A stretch of DNA of 64,000 bases from Sphingobium sp. EP60837 (GTDB lineage: Bacteria > Pseudomonadota > Alphaproteobacteria > Sphingomonadales > Sphingomonadaceae): contig NZ_CP015986.1 of NCBI RefSeq assembly GCF_001658005.1, positions 1,551,501-1,615,500 of the forward strand, read 5' to 3'. Under the pieces are notes generated by a model. It was not told where the DNA came from. It made no database searches and was given only the letters and a program-made list of their open reading frames with translations. Below are positions 1 through 8,455 of this stretch, piece after piece. The translations under genes were made by a program, and so were the position numbers. Position 1 is the stretch's first letter. Each line of letters starts with the position of its first letter.

Positions 1-455
1 CCTTCCTGCAGCGTCACGCCGCGCCGAACCAGATCGAACTGCTGCGCCACGGCCCGCTGTGCGCGTGCGATGTCGGTCGTGCGCAGCAACATGCGTTGCG
101 TGATGGTGATCGTGTTCACGCCATTGTTGATGTATTGATTGACCCCTGCGCCGGTCGGCGTCAGCGCCTCGGGCTTGAAGCCGAGGCTCGTGAAATAGGC
201 TTTCAACTCCTTGGTATTATTGTCGATCTCCGCCCGCACCGCAGGCAGGTCGAAGCCCGTCGCTGCATAGCTGATCGACCAGGTCGCGAGGTCGGCCGTC
301 ACATTGCGTTCGGCCAATCCCCGAACGGTGACGGAGCGATCCGCTGCCTTCGCCCGCTTCAGCCCGTCGCCCAGCAAATAGCCGCCGCTCATGAGCCCAA
401 GCGCCAGCAATCCGGCACAGCCCAGTAGCACCTTGTCGCGATACTCCAGCCCCAT
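1..455 (-). CDS. SIMPL domain (DUF541) protein, 3' end cut by the window
   Basis: The reading frame is open from the window edge to an ATG at 455, giving 151 codons of the amino-terminal part. A hydrophobic segment at about residues 10-27 suggests a signal anchor to the periplasm. It is followed by the stretch VRGLAERNVTADLATW, typical of SIMPL (DUF541) proteins, which are periplasmic or membrane-anchored and of poorly known role. I chose ATG 455 because GAGGAGAGG lies just upstream; an in-frame ATG at 473 would add six residues. The gene diverges from gloA, leaving about 100 bp for promoters. The carboxyl end is outside the window, so total length and any extra domain cannot be judged. Confidence 0.85.
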   Translation of the reverse strand, partial: MGLEYRDKVLLGCAGLLALGLMSGGYLLGDGLKRAKAADRSVTVRGLAERNVTADLATWSISYAATGFDLPAVRAEIDNNTKELKAYFTSLGFKPEALTPTGAGVNQYINNGVNTITITQRMLLRTTDIARAQRAVAQQFDLVRRGVTLQE

Positions 456-557
456 CTGCCTCTCCTCTTTCATCCCAGCCCGCGCCGCCCTATCTTGGGA
501 ACATTCCTGCCTTACCCGAGATGAACCGTTGCTTTATGGCGACGAACGGAGCGACCC

Positions 558-992
558 TTGACCAAATATCTGCACACGATGATCCGTGTAACCGACATCG
601 ACCGCACGGTCGCCTTCTTCAACCTGCTCGGCCTTCAGGAGCAAAAACGCTTCGACAGTGAGCAGGGCCGCTACACGCTCGTTTTCCTCGCCGCGCCGGG
701 AGATGAGGAGGCGCAGGTCGAACTTACCTATAATTGGCCCCCGGAAGATGGCAGCGCAGGCGAAACCTATGGCGAAGGGCGCAATTTCGGACATCTCGCC
801 TACCGGGTCGATAATATCTACGACGTCTGCCAGCGGCTGATGGACGCAGGCGTCACGATCAACCGCCCCCCGCGCGACGGCCACATGGCTTTTGTCCGCA
901 CGCCGGACAATATTTCGATCGAGCTGCTGCAGGATGGTTATCTCGAACCCGCCGAGCCGTGGGCCTCCATGCCAACTAGCGGTCATTGGTGA
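558..992 (+). CDS. gloA: Lactoylglutathione lyase (glyoxalase I)
   Basis: A VOC-fold enzyme of 144 residues that converts the hemithioacetal of methylglyoxal and glutathione to S-lactoylglutathione in the cytoplasm. The four expected metal ligands are visible: His6, Glu55, His79 and Glu122. The start is a TTG at 558, with GGAG eight bases upstream. The next in-frame ATG (579) would remove His6, so the TTG start is strongly favoured. The stop at 990-992 is five bases before the gloB ATG, so the two glyoxalase steps form a tight pair, and gshA, which supplies the glutathione cofactor, lies 8 kb away. Confidence 0.92.
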   Translation: MTKYLHTMIRVTDIDRTVAFFNLLGLQEQKRFDSEQGRYTLVFLAAPGDEEAQVELTYNWPPEDGSAGETYGEGRNFGHLAYRVDNIYDVCQRLMDAGVTINRPPRDGHMAFVRTPDNISIELLQDGYLEPAEPWASMPTSGHW

Positions 993-997
993 GCGCC

Positions 998-1720
998 ATG
1001 CTGCAGGTCGTTCGCGTCCCCGTCCTCTCCGACAATTATGTCTGGCTGCTGCATGACGACGCCAGCGGCGAGACCGTTGCCGTCGATCCCGCCGTCGCTG
1101 ACCCGGTGCTGGTCGCAGCAGCCGAGCGGGGCTGGACGATCGGTCAGATATGGAACACCCATTGGCATGGCGATCATGTCGGCGGCAACGCGGCGATCAA
1201 GGCAGCGACGGGCTGCCGGATCACCGGACCCGCTGCGGAAGCGGGGAAGATCGGCACGCTTGACCGGCAGGTGGGGGAGGAGGATCAGGTCCGCATTGGC
1301 GGTCATGTGGCGACCGTCATGGAGGTGCCGGCTCACACTGCGGGGCACATCGCCTATCATCTTGCGGACGACCGGATCATCTTCGTCGGCGACACGCTCT
1401 TCGCCATGGGCTGCGGCCGGCTGTTCGAAGGGACGGCGGAGCAGATGTTCGCCAATATGGCGCGGTTCGCAGCGCTCCCGGACGAGACGACCGTCTATTG
1501 CGCACACGAATATACGCAGGGTAACGGTCGCTTCGCCCTTACGGTTGAGCCTGACAATCAGGCCCTGGCCGCCCGGATGAAGGAAGTGGATGCCGCGCGC
1601 GCTCGGGGCGAAGCCACCGTGCCGACCACCATAGGACAGGAGCGGGCTACCAATATCTTCATGCGGGCTGGCGATGTCGCGGAACTCGCGCGGCGCCGCA
1701 CTGCCAAGGATACGGCCTGA
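998..1720 (+). CDS. gloB: Hydroxyacylglutathione hydrolase (glyoxalase II)
   Basis: A metallo-beta-lactamase-fold enzyme of 240 residues that hydrolyses S-lactoylglutathione to D-lactate and glutathione. The THWHGDH motif (His55, His57, Asp59, His60) gives the binuclear metal site, and the carboxyl end carries the glyoxalase II substrate-binding segment with PDNQALAARM and ERATNIFMR. The ATG at 998 gives the usual family start, MLQVVRVPVLSDNYVW. A GTG at 989 would overlap the gloA stop and is the alternative. It is probably co-transcribed with gloA. Confidence 0.93.
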   Translation: MLQVVRVPVLSDNYVWLLHDDASGETVAVDPAVADPVLVAAAERGWTIGQIWNTHWHGDHVGGNAAIKAATGCRITGPAAEAGKIGTLDRQVGEEDQVRIGGHVATVMEVPAHTAGHIAYHLADDRIIFVGDTLFAMGCGRLFEGTAEQMFANMARFAALPDETTVYCAHEYTQGNGRFALTVEPDNQALAARMKEVDAARARGEATVPTTIGQERATNIFMRAGDVAELARRRTAKDTA

Positions 1721-1775
1721 CGGTTCCGGCGTTACTCCACCGTCTCCTTAAAAGGAGAAAAGCTGGAGAAGTGCC

Positions 1776-2177
1776 ATGCGGAAATGCATATATTTGGCGC
1801 CGCTGATATTGGCCGCCTGCGCGGGCGGGAACGAGCCTTCGCGCCTAACCGAAAGGCAGGCCGCTCGGCTCGAAACGGCGCTTCAGGGCAAGGTGGCGGG
1901 TGAACCGGTCAGCTGCGTCAATCGCAACTCCGCCGCCAGTCTGACGGCGATCAGCGACAGTGTGCTGCTCTACAGGGTCAGCGGACGGTTGATCTATCGC
2001 AACGACCTGATCGGCGCCTGCACCGGACTGGCGCGCGGCGACACGCTCATTGTCAAGACCTACGGCACGCAATATTGCCGCGGCGACATGGCGCGGAGCG
2101 CGGATCTTGTGACAGGATCGATCACCGGAGGCTGCGCGCTGGGGTCTTTCACCCCCTACCGTACGCCGGGCCGCTGA
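1776..2177 (+). CDS. Small hypothetical lipoprotein
   Basis: A 133-residue protein with a short lipoprotein signal peptide: basic start, hydrophobic core and the lipobox LAAC with Cys15. The mature part has four further cysteines and no domain I recognise. It is probably attached to the outer membrane or periplasmic. GGAG lies about nine bases before the ATG. It follows gloB by 55 bp on the same strand and converges with the acyl-CoA ligase, whose stop is only three bases away. The function is unknown. Confidence 0.7.
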   Translation: MRKCIYLAPLILAACAGGNEPSRLTERQAARLETALQGKVAGEPVSCVNRNSAASLTAISDSVLLYRVSGRLIYRNDLIGACTGLARGDTLIVKTYGTQYCRGDMARSADLVTGSITGGCALGSFTPYRTPGR

Positions 2178-2180
2178 CGG

Positions 2181-3959
2181 TCAGCCCTTATACAGCGCGT
2201 CCAGCCGTTCCTGATAGCGCGCCCGGATGACATGGCGGCGGATCTTCATCGACGGCGTCATCTCGCCATTTTCGATGGTGAAAGGCTCGTCCGCCAGGAT
2301 GATGCGCCGTACCCTTTCGGTGACCGACAGGTCGTCATTGACCCGATCGACCGCCGCGCGCAGCGCCGCCTGATAGGCTGCGTCCGCCTCGATCCCCTCA
2401 ACGCCACGGCCCTGCGTCGCCGCCCATTCGCGCGTCCATTCGGGGTCCGGCACGAGCAGCCCGACCAGATGCGGACGCCGGTCGCCATAAACCATCGCCT
2501 GGCCAATCTCAGGCTGCAGCGTCAACATGCCCTCGACCTTTTGCGGGGACACATTGTCGCCCTTGTCATTGACGATCAGGTCCTTCTTGCGATCAGTGAT
2601 GCGGATACGCCCCTTGCCGTCGATCTCGCCGATGTCGCCGGTATGCAGCCAGCCATCCTTCAGCGCCTTCTCAGTCTCCGCCGCGTTGCGCCAATAGCCC
2701 TGCATCACCAGTTCGCCGCGCACCAATATCTCGCCATCCTCGGCGATCTTCACCTCAACGCCATTCAGCGGTGGGCCGACCGTATCCATCGCGATGCCCG
2801 TACGCGGCCGGTTGCAGCTGACCACCGGCCCCGCCTCGGTCTGGCCATAGCCCTGCAGCAGGGTCAGCCCCATCGCATCGAAGAACAACCCAACATCGGG
2901 ATTGAGCGGCGCGCCGCCCGACACCAGCGCCTTCATCCGCCCGCCGAAGCGTTTCGCGATCTTGGGCCTCAATGTCCGGTCGAGCAGCAGCTTCATCGGC
3001 AGGTCGGCGACCGACTTGCCGCCCCTTTGCTCCTTCGCCGCGATCCGCAGCGCCTGGGACAGCAACCAGACGGGGAATTTCCCCTGCTTCTCGATCGACT
3101 TGATGATGCGGGCGCGCAGCACCTCAAATAGGCGCGGCACCACCACCATGATCGTCGGTCGCGCTTCCTCGATATTGCTGGCGAGCTTTTCCAGCCCTTC
3201 GGCATAATAGATTTGCGCCGCCAGCATGATCGGCAGGAATTGCCCGCCGCTATGTTCATAGGCGTGGGACAGCGGCAGGAAGGACAGGAAAACCTCGTCA
3301 TCCCAGCCGAAATCCTCCGATACCAGGCGTCCCGCGCCCTCGATATTGCACAGGATCGCGCCATGATGCTGCATCACCCCGCGCGGCGCGCCGCCCGTGC
3401 CGCTGGTATAAATGATGCAGGCCAGGTCCTCGCGTCCCGCCGTCTGCTCGGCCGCGCAGGCGTCCGGATCGGCGATGTGGGAGGCTATCAGGTCAGTCCA
3501 CACATGGCAGGACACATGGCCCTGTGCCCCTCTCAACGGCTCCATGCCCACGACGAAGCTCGCCTGCGACCGCAGCACGGCGGGCATCAGCGCCTGGGCC
3601 AGCTTGGCCGTCGATACGATCACCGCCCGCGCGCCACTGTCGGTCAAGATATGCTGATGATCGCGCGTCGTGTTGGTAGTGTAAGTGGGAACGGTGACGC
3701 ATCCCGCCGCCATGATGGCAAGGTCCGCGATACAGAATTCAGGCCGGTTCTCGCTCACCAGCATCACCGGATCGCCCGGCTTCAGACCTTGCGCCTTGAG
3801 CGCTGCGGCAAGGCTCGCGACCTGCTGCGCCACCTCGGTCCAGCTCAGCGATCGCCAGCCGCCAGCCGCCTTGCGCCACAGAAATGGCAGGTCGCCCATC
3901 TCCCTCGCGCGGGCGAAGAACATCGTTACCAGATTGGGATATCGTTCGATCGCCCGCAA
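2181..3959 (-). CDS. Long-chain fatty acid-CoA ligase (AMP-forming)
   Basis: An adenylate-forming enzyme of 592 residues that activates long-chain fatty acids with ATP and CoA. It shows the P-loop YTSGTGGAPRGVM, the GYGQTEAGPV motif, and the TGDIGEID and ITDRKKDLIV motifs of the hinge and carboxyl domain. The length fits the bacterial FAA1-like subgroup. The start is uncertain: a TTG at 3968 sits directly against AGGAG, whereas the TTG at 3959 (MRAIERYPNLV) is nine bases from it and is preferred. No fatty acid oxidation genes are adjacent, although a 3-hydroxyacyl-CoA dehydrogenase lies at 43.8 kb. Confidence 0.88.
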   Translation of the reverse strand: MRAIERYPNLVTMFFARAREMGDLPFLWRKAAGGWRSLSWTEVAQQVASLAAALKAQGLKPGDPVMLVSENRPEFCIADLAIMAAGCVTVPTYTTNTTRDHQHILTDSGARAVIVSTAKLAQALMPAVLRSQASFVVGMEPLRGAQGHVSCHVWTDLIASHIADPDACAAEQTAGREDLACIIYTSGTGGAPRGVMQHHGAILCNIEGAGRLVSEDFGWDDEVFLSFLPLSHAYEHSGGQFLPIMLAAQIYYAEGLEKLASNIEEARPTIMVVVPRLFEVLRARIIKSIEKQGKFPVWLLSQALRIAAKEQRGGKSVADLPMKLLLDRTLRPKIAKRFGGRMKALVSGGAPLNPDVGLFFDAMGLTLLQGYGQTEAGPVVSCNRPRTGIAMDTVGPPLNGVEVKIAEDGEILVRGELVMQGYWRNAAETEKALKDGWLHTGDIGEIDGKGRIRITDRKKDLIVNDKGDNVSPQKVEGMLTLQPEIGQAMVYGDRRPHLVGLLVPDPEWTREWAATQGRGVEGIEADAAYQAALRAAVDRVNDDLSVTERVRRIILADEPFTIENGEMTPSMKIRRHVIRARYQERLDALYKG

Positions 3960-4049
3960 GCCGCGCAACTCCTGAATATCAGCGCGTCACCTGCGCGCAT
4001 CCGCTCCGTCGCCGCTATAGCCGCGCCGAGCCGTAACGGTCACGCATTT

Positions 4050-5069
4050 TCAATCGAATAGCCCGTCCTGCAGCCCGGTGGGGGGATTAAGCCCCAGATG
4101 CTTCCATCCCGGCCCGTTGAGGCAGCGCCCGCGCGCGGTGCGGGCGATCAGGCCAAGCTGGATCAAATAGGGTTCGATCACTTCCTCGATCGTGTCGCGC
4201 GGTTCGGACAGGCCAGCCGCCAGCGTTTCCACCCCAACCGGCCCGCCGCGATAAATATCGGCGATCATCATCAGGTAGCGCCGGTCCATCAGGTCGAGGC
4301 CCAGCTGATCCACCTCCAACCGGCTCAGCGCCGCATCCGCCGCTTTGGCGTCCACGGCCTCAACGCCTGCAACATTGGCGAAGTCGCGTACCCGTCGCAG
4401 CAACCGCCCGGCAATGCGGGGCGTTCCCCGCGACCGCCGCGCGATCTCGATCGCGCCGTCCGATGTAATGCCCAGGTCCAGCAGCCGCGCCGCGCGCCGC
4501 ACCACCAGTTCCAGTTCCTCGACCGTATAGAATTGCAACCGCACTGGAATGCCGAAGCGGTCACGCAGCGGCGTCGTCAGCAATCCTTGCCGCGTCGTCG
4601 CGCCCACCAGCGTGAAGCGCGGCAGGTCGATCCGCACCGATCGCGCCGAAGGCCCCTCGCCGATCATCAGGTCCAGCGCACGGTCCTCCATCGCTGGATA
4701 GAGCACTTCCTCGACCGCCGGATTGAGCCTGTGGATCTCGTCCACGAACAGCACATCGCCCTCGTCCAGATTAGTGAGCAGCGCCGCGAGATCGCCCGAC
4801 TTGGCGATCACCGGGCCCGATGTGGCGCGGAACCCAACGCCCATTTCCTTGGCGACAATCTGCGCCAGCGTCGTCTTGCCAAGGCCAGGCGGGCCGAAGA
4901 ACAGCACATGGTCCAGCGCGTCGCCGCGCTGCCTCGCCGCCTCGATAAACACGCGCAAATTCTCGCGCGCCGCTTGCTGGCCGATAAATTCCGTCAGCGA
5001 TTTCGGGCGCAGCGCCGCATCCACATCCTCCACACGGCGGGTGGAGGCGACCAGCCGATCCTCACTCAT
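4050..5069 (-). CDS. ruvB: Holliday junction branch migration ATPase RuvB
   Basis: The hexameric AAA+ motor that drives branch migration of Holliday junctions together with RuvA. The 339 residues match the family. Walker A is GPPGLGKT at 59-66, Walker B is DEIHRL, sensor 1 is GATTRQG, and the carboxyl winged helix is complete. The ATG start gives [15 protein letters not shown]. It lies 39 bp downstream of ruvA on the same strand, presumably as one transcript. ruvC is not in this window. Confidence 0.97.
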   Translation of the reverse strand: MSEDRLVASTRRVEDVDAALRPKSLTEFIGQQAARENLRVFIEAARQRGDALDHVLFFGPPGLGKTTLAQIVAKEMGVGFRATSGPVIAKSGDLAALLTNLDEGDVLFVDEIHRLNPAVEEVLYPAMEDRALDLMIGEGPSARSVRIDLPRFTLVGATTRQGLLTTPLRDRFGIPVRLQFYTVEELELVVRRAARLLDLGITSDGAIEIARRSRGTPRIAGRLLRRVRDFANVAGVEAVDAKAADAALSRLEVDQLGLDLMDRRYLMMIADIYRGGPVGVETLAAGLSEPRDTIEEVIEPYLIQLGLIARTARGRCLNGPGWKHLGLNPPTGLQDGLFD

Positions 5070-5108
5070 GCGCGCCTGCCCCCGTGGCTGCCTCTATGCC
5101 GACCCCCC

Positions 5109-5717
5109 TCACTTCGCGGCCTTCCGCAGCGCAAGCCGCACCAGCGCATCCAGTGTGGCGCCTTCGCCCAGTTCCTCTTCCGCCAACGCCACGGCACTGC
5201 TTGCCTCGGCCGGTTTGAATCCGAGATTCTGGAGCGCAGAAATTGCGTCTGCGCCAAATCCTTGAGCGGCGACCAGGCCGATGCCTCCGCCCAGCACCGC
5301 GCCTGCTCCCGGCGCCGCGCCGATCTTGTCCTTTAGTTCGTTGACGATCCGCAGCGCCAGTTTGGGGCCCACGCCATTGGCTCGCGCGACCATCGCCTTG
5401 TCGCCGGTCGCGACCGCTCGATGCAGCTCCGCTGGCTCCAGCGCCGACAAGATCGCCAGCGCCACGCGCGATCCCACGCCCTGCACCCCGGTCAGCAGCC
5501 GGAACCAGTCTCGCTCCTCCCCGCGCGCAAAGCCGACCAGCCGGATCGAATCGTCCGACACCAGCATTTCAGTATGCACCGTGACCGCTTCGCCCACCGG
5601 CCCCAGCGCCGCCAAGGTCCGTGACGACGCGCCGACCAGATAGCCCACGCCCCCCACATCGATGATGGCGTGGTCCAGCCCCGTGCTGTCCAGCCGCCCC
5701 TTGAGCTTAGCGATCAT
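5109..5717 (-). CDS. ruvA: Holliday junction DNA-binding protein RuvA
   Basis: A tetrameric junction-binding protein of 202 residues that loads and stimulates RuvB. It has the OB-fold start [10 protein letters not shown], central helix-hairpin-helix segments including [13 protein letters not shown] and [12 protein letters not shown], and a carboxyl RuvB-contacting domain. The ATG at 5717 is chosen because family members begin MIAKLKG; a GTG at 5726 adds three residues. The gene diverges from the ClpP-like gene with about 140 bp between. I saw no convincing alphaproteobacterial LexA box there. Confidence 0.95.
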   Translation of the reverse strand: MIAKLKGRLDSTGLDHAIIDVGGVGYLVGASSRTLAALGPVGEAVTVHTEMLVSDDSIRLVGFARGEERDWFRLLTGVQGVGSRVALAILSALEPAELHRAVATGDKAMVARANGVGPKLALRIVNELKDKIGAAPGAGAVLGGGIGLVAAQGFGADAISALQNLGFKPAEASSAVALAEEELGEGATLDALVRLALRKAAK

Positions 5718-5858
5718 GCCCCGCACCCTTTGGTCATGATCTGTTCTTTACAGCGTCTTGGGCCGCGCGCCAGTCAAAAGCGTTCACGCTGCGGCACCAT
5801 TTGCCGCGCCGGGCGTAATGCAGCGCGATCCGTTGAAGACAAAGGACTTGCCACGCCC

Positions 5859-6428
5859 ATGCCAGCGCCGCTGCTTTCTCCCCAGGACTTCGCCTGCCCG
5901 GCCATCCGCCTGTCCGGCCCGGTCGATCAATCCATGTATCTGCACTTCAAGGACGGCCTGGCGAGCGCGCCGGGGGACGGGCTGGTCGTCATCGAAATCT
6001 CCACCTTGGGCGGCGACCCGGAAATTGCGCGGATGATGGGGGAGGATGTCCGCTTTCATTCGGAAATCAGGCCAGCGCAGCGCCTCGTATTCCTCGGCAA
6101 GACCGCCGTCTATTCGGCAGGCGTGACCTTCATGGGCTTTTTCGCGCGGGAGAACCGCTATCTGACCCGCGGCACGCGCGTCATGATCCATGAACGGATC
6201 ATCACTCGCGACATTCACCTGCAGGGCCCGCTCTCCACCTGCATCGCGCCGTTGAAGGCTGCACTCAACGAGATTGAATCGTCGATTGCGATCCAGAATG
6301 AAGGCTTTTCCAACCTGGTCCTCGGCTCCACCATCTCGCTGGAAGAGGTGCTGCAGCGCGCGCCGGAAAACTGGTATCTGGAAGCGAATGAGGCTGCCGA
6401 TCTCGGCCTGGTCGCCGCGATACTCTGA
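5859..6428 (+). CDS. Divergent ClpP-like serine protease family protein
   Basis: A 189-residue protein of the ClpP/crotonase-like fold. Ser86 in VYSAGVTF and His111 in VMIHERI lie 25 residues apart, the ClpP catalytic spacing, and STLGGD matches the glycine-rich oxyanion loop. Aligned on the end GLVAAIL, the position of the ClpP catalytic aspartate reads Asn171 (or Glu170), so the triad may be altered. There is no Clp ATPase nearby, and the housekeeping clpP is presumably elsewhere. The ATG at 5859 is the likely start; the frame stays open upstream. It might be a specialised or inactive paralogue. Confidence 0.7.
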   Translation: MPAPLLSPQDFACPAIRLSGPVDQSMYLHFKDGLASAPGDGLVVIEISTLGGDPEIARMMGEDVRFHSEIRPAQRLVFLGKTAVYSAGVTFMGFFARENRYLTRGTRVMIHERIITRDIHLQGPLSTCIAPLKAALNEIESSIAIQNEGFSNLVLGSTISLEEVLQRAPENWYLEANEAADLGLVAAIL

Positions 6429-6470
6429 CGCCGCTTGCCTTCGCGCTGCTTTTGCGGCTTGTTGCGCGAT

Positions 6471-7109
6471 ATGCAGCGCAGCTCTTCCCGATCGCCGGTC
6501 TTTCCCTGGCGGTACGGCATGTTCCTGGTGCTGCTCCTATCCGCCTTGCCGCTGGCCTGGCTGATGCCCTGGCACGAAGCCGTCATGGCCGGGTTCGATT
6601 GCGCGGCGCTGGCCTTCCTGATCGCAGCCCTTCCGCTCGTCCATGCCGATCCCGACGACATGCGCCGGACCGCGCAGGTGAACGACGCCAATCGCCGCCT
6701 GATGCTGCTCCTGACCGGCATCGTCTCGCTGGTGGTGCTTGTGGCGGTAGGCGCGGCGGTCGGCCAGCACGGCGGGCCGGACTCGGCGATCATCGCCCTG
6801 CTGCTCGCCACATTGGCCCTCGCCTGGCTGTTTTCCAATTTCGTCTATGCCATGCATTACGCCCATATCTTCTACCTGGCCGATGGCGCTGGCAAGGATC
6901 GGCGGGGGCTGGAATTTCCCGGCACGGAAGAACCGGATTATAGTGACTTCCTCTATTTCGCCTTCACCTTGGGCATGACCTTCCAGACTTCGGATGTGTC
7001 CATCACCGCCAGCCCCATGCGCCGGGTGGTCACGGCGCAATGCCTCGCCGCCTTCCTGTTCAACCTCGGCATATTGGCCTTCACCATCAACGTGCTGGGC
7101 GGCGCATGA
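6471..7109 (+). CDS. DUF1345 family membrane protein
   Basis: A 212-residue integral membrane protein with about five hydrophobic segments and the DUF1345 signature around EEPDYSDFLYFAFTLGMTFQTSDV. The family's role is not known. The ATG at 6471 is preferred; a TTG at 6435 would add 12 residues. The stop overlaps the ATG of the next gene (ATGA at 7106-7109), which points to translational coupling with the membrane methyltransferase. Confidence 0.85.
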   Translation: MQRSSSRSPVFPWRYGMFLVLLLSALPLAWLMPWHEAVMAGFDCAALAFLIAALPLVHADPDDMRRTAQVNDANRRLMLLLTGIVSLVVLVAVGAAVGQHGGPDSAIIALLLATLALAWLFSNFVYAMHYAHIFYLADGAGKDRRGLEFPGTEEPDYSDFLYFAFTLGMTFQTSDVSITASPMRRVVTAQCLAAFLFNLGILAFTINVLGGA

Positions 7110-8452
7110 GCAGGGTTCACCGCTTGCTTACCATTTCCCGGCATAAGCGCCGCATGACCGCTTCGGCCGATCCCTGCCCCCGCTCCGCCGTCAGCCATGG
7201 CGTCGGCCTCGCCGGCTTGGCGGGGCTTGGCCTATGGGCGCTCGTCGCCCGGCATTTCGGCATGAACGGACCCAATGCAGGCTTTACGGCGGTGATCGCC
7301 TGCGGCCTGCCGATGGTGCTGTGGTCGCTGCTGGTGGACAAGGTTCACCGCAACGCCTCCACCAACATAGACTGGCAGGCACCGCCGCGCAGCTGGCGCG
7401 CCATTCTCGACATCAGCTTGGTCAAGATCGCCGGTCTTTGGGCGACATGGCTCGCCATCGCGATCTTCTACTGCCTCGCCCGCTGGTATTGGAGCGGCAA
7501 TTATCGCTATTCCATGGACCTGTTCATGGGTGCAGCGCCCTGGCTGCTCGCCTTCTCGCTACCTTATGTAGCCTGGCTCGACCGGCGACTGACGGAGCCA
7601 AAGGACGCCACCTATGCCTTCGGCCAATGGGTGATCGGCGGCGCGGCGGGCAAGCCCGATATGAGTCAGGTCGCCAATCATGCCCGCGCCTGGGCGGTAA
7701 AGGGCTTCTTCCTCGCCTTCATGCTCTCGATCGTGCCGGGCAATTTCGCCAGCGTCGTCGATTGGCGGCTGGATCATGCCCTCGCCAATCCGGTCAACCT
7801 CGCCGCCTTCCTCATCGCCGTCATGTTCATGATCGACGTCTGCATGGCGACGGTTGGCTATCTGCTGACGATGAAACCGCTCGATTCGCACATCCGCTCG
7901 GCCAATCCGTCACTGGCCGGCTGGCTCGCGGCGCTGATCTGCTACCCGCCCTTCGTGCTGATGGGAGGCGGCGGCCCGCTCGACTATCATGCGGGCGGCG
8001 CCGAATGGGATGTTTGGACACAAGGTCATAGCGCGTTGCAATGGCTGCTCGGCGGCTGGCTGGTGCTGCTGACGGCCCTTTATGCCTGGGCTACGGTGGT
8101 GTTCGGCATTCGCTTTTCCAACCTCACCCATCGCGGCATATTGACGCACGGCCCCTATCGCTGGACCCGCCACCCGGCTTACCTTTCCAAAAATCTCTTC
8201 TGGTGGTTCTCAGCGCTGCCTTTCCTTACCGTTTCGGGCAGCCTCACCGACATGGTGCGCAACTGCGCCATGCTGGCGGTAACCAACGCCGTCTATTATT
8301 GGCGCGCAAAGACGGAGGAGGCTCACCTGTCCACCGATCCAAAATATCGCGCCTATAGCCAATGGATGGAGCGCAACGGCCCCGTGCCGCGCTTCTTCGC
8401 TTGGGTCACAGGCCGTGGCCGCGCCACTGCGGCGGTTGTGCCCGCCGAATAA
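7106..8452 (+). CDS. Multi-pass membrane protein with isoprenylcysteine methyltransferase-like C-terminus
   Basis: A 448-residue protein. The amino-terminal part, to about residue 310, has many hydrophobic helices. The rest carries the ICMT/phospholipid methyltransferase signature HGPYRWTRHPAYLSKNLFWW followed by the conserved EEAHLSTDPKYRAY, which binds S-adenosylmethionine in this family. That makes it roughly twice the usual length of simple bacterial ICMT-like proteins. The substrate is unknown; a lipid or membrane amphiphile is plausible. Its ATG overlaps the DUF1345 stop. An ATG at 7154 is an alternative start. It converges on gshA with three bases between. Confidence 0.75.
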   Translation: MSRVHRLLTISRHKRRMTASADPCPRSAVSHGVGLAGLAGLGLWALVARHFGMNGPNAGFTAVIACGLPMVLWSLLVDKVHRNASTNIDWQAPPRSWRAILDISLVKIAGLWATWLAIAIFYCLARWYWSGNYRYSMDLFMGAAPWLLAFSLPYVAWLDRRLTEPKDATYAFGQWVIGGAAGKPDMSQVANHARAWAVKGFFLAFMLSIVPGNFASVVDWRLDHALANPVNLAAFLIAVMFMIDVCMATVGYLLTMKPLDSHIRSANPSLAGWLAALICYPPFVLMGGGGPLDYHAGGAEWDVWTQGHSALQWLLGGWLVLLTALYAWATVVFGIRFSNLTHRGILTHGPYRWTRHPAYLSKNLFWWFSALPFLTVSGSLTDMVRNCAMLAVTNAVYYWRAKTEEAHLSTDPKYRAYSQWMERNGPVPRFFAWVTGRGRATAAVVPAE

Positions 8453-8455
8453 AGG

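Noticed and set aside
534..986. Long open frames on the strand opposite to gloA, gloB and many other genes
   Set aside because: They mirror the real genes in GC-rich DNA, have no ribosome sites or family motifs, and encode arginine-rich sequence.
4098..5336. A 412-codon plus-strand open frame opposite ruvB and ruvA
   Set aside because: It is the complement of two certain genes, with composition typical of a shadow frame.
5727..5858. Possible LexA box between ruvA and the ClpP-like gene
   Set aside because: A GTTC is present but the second half-site at the alphaproteobacterial spacing does not match.
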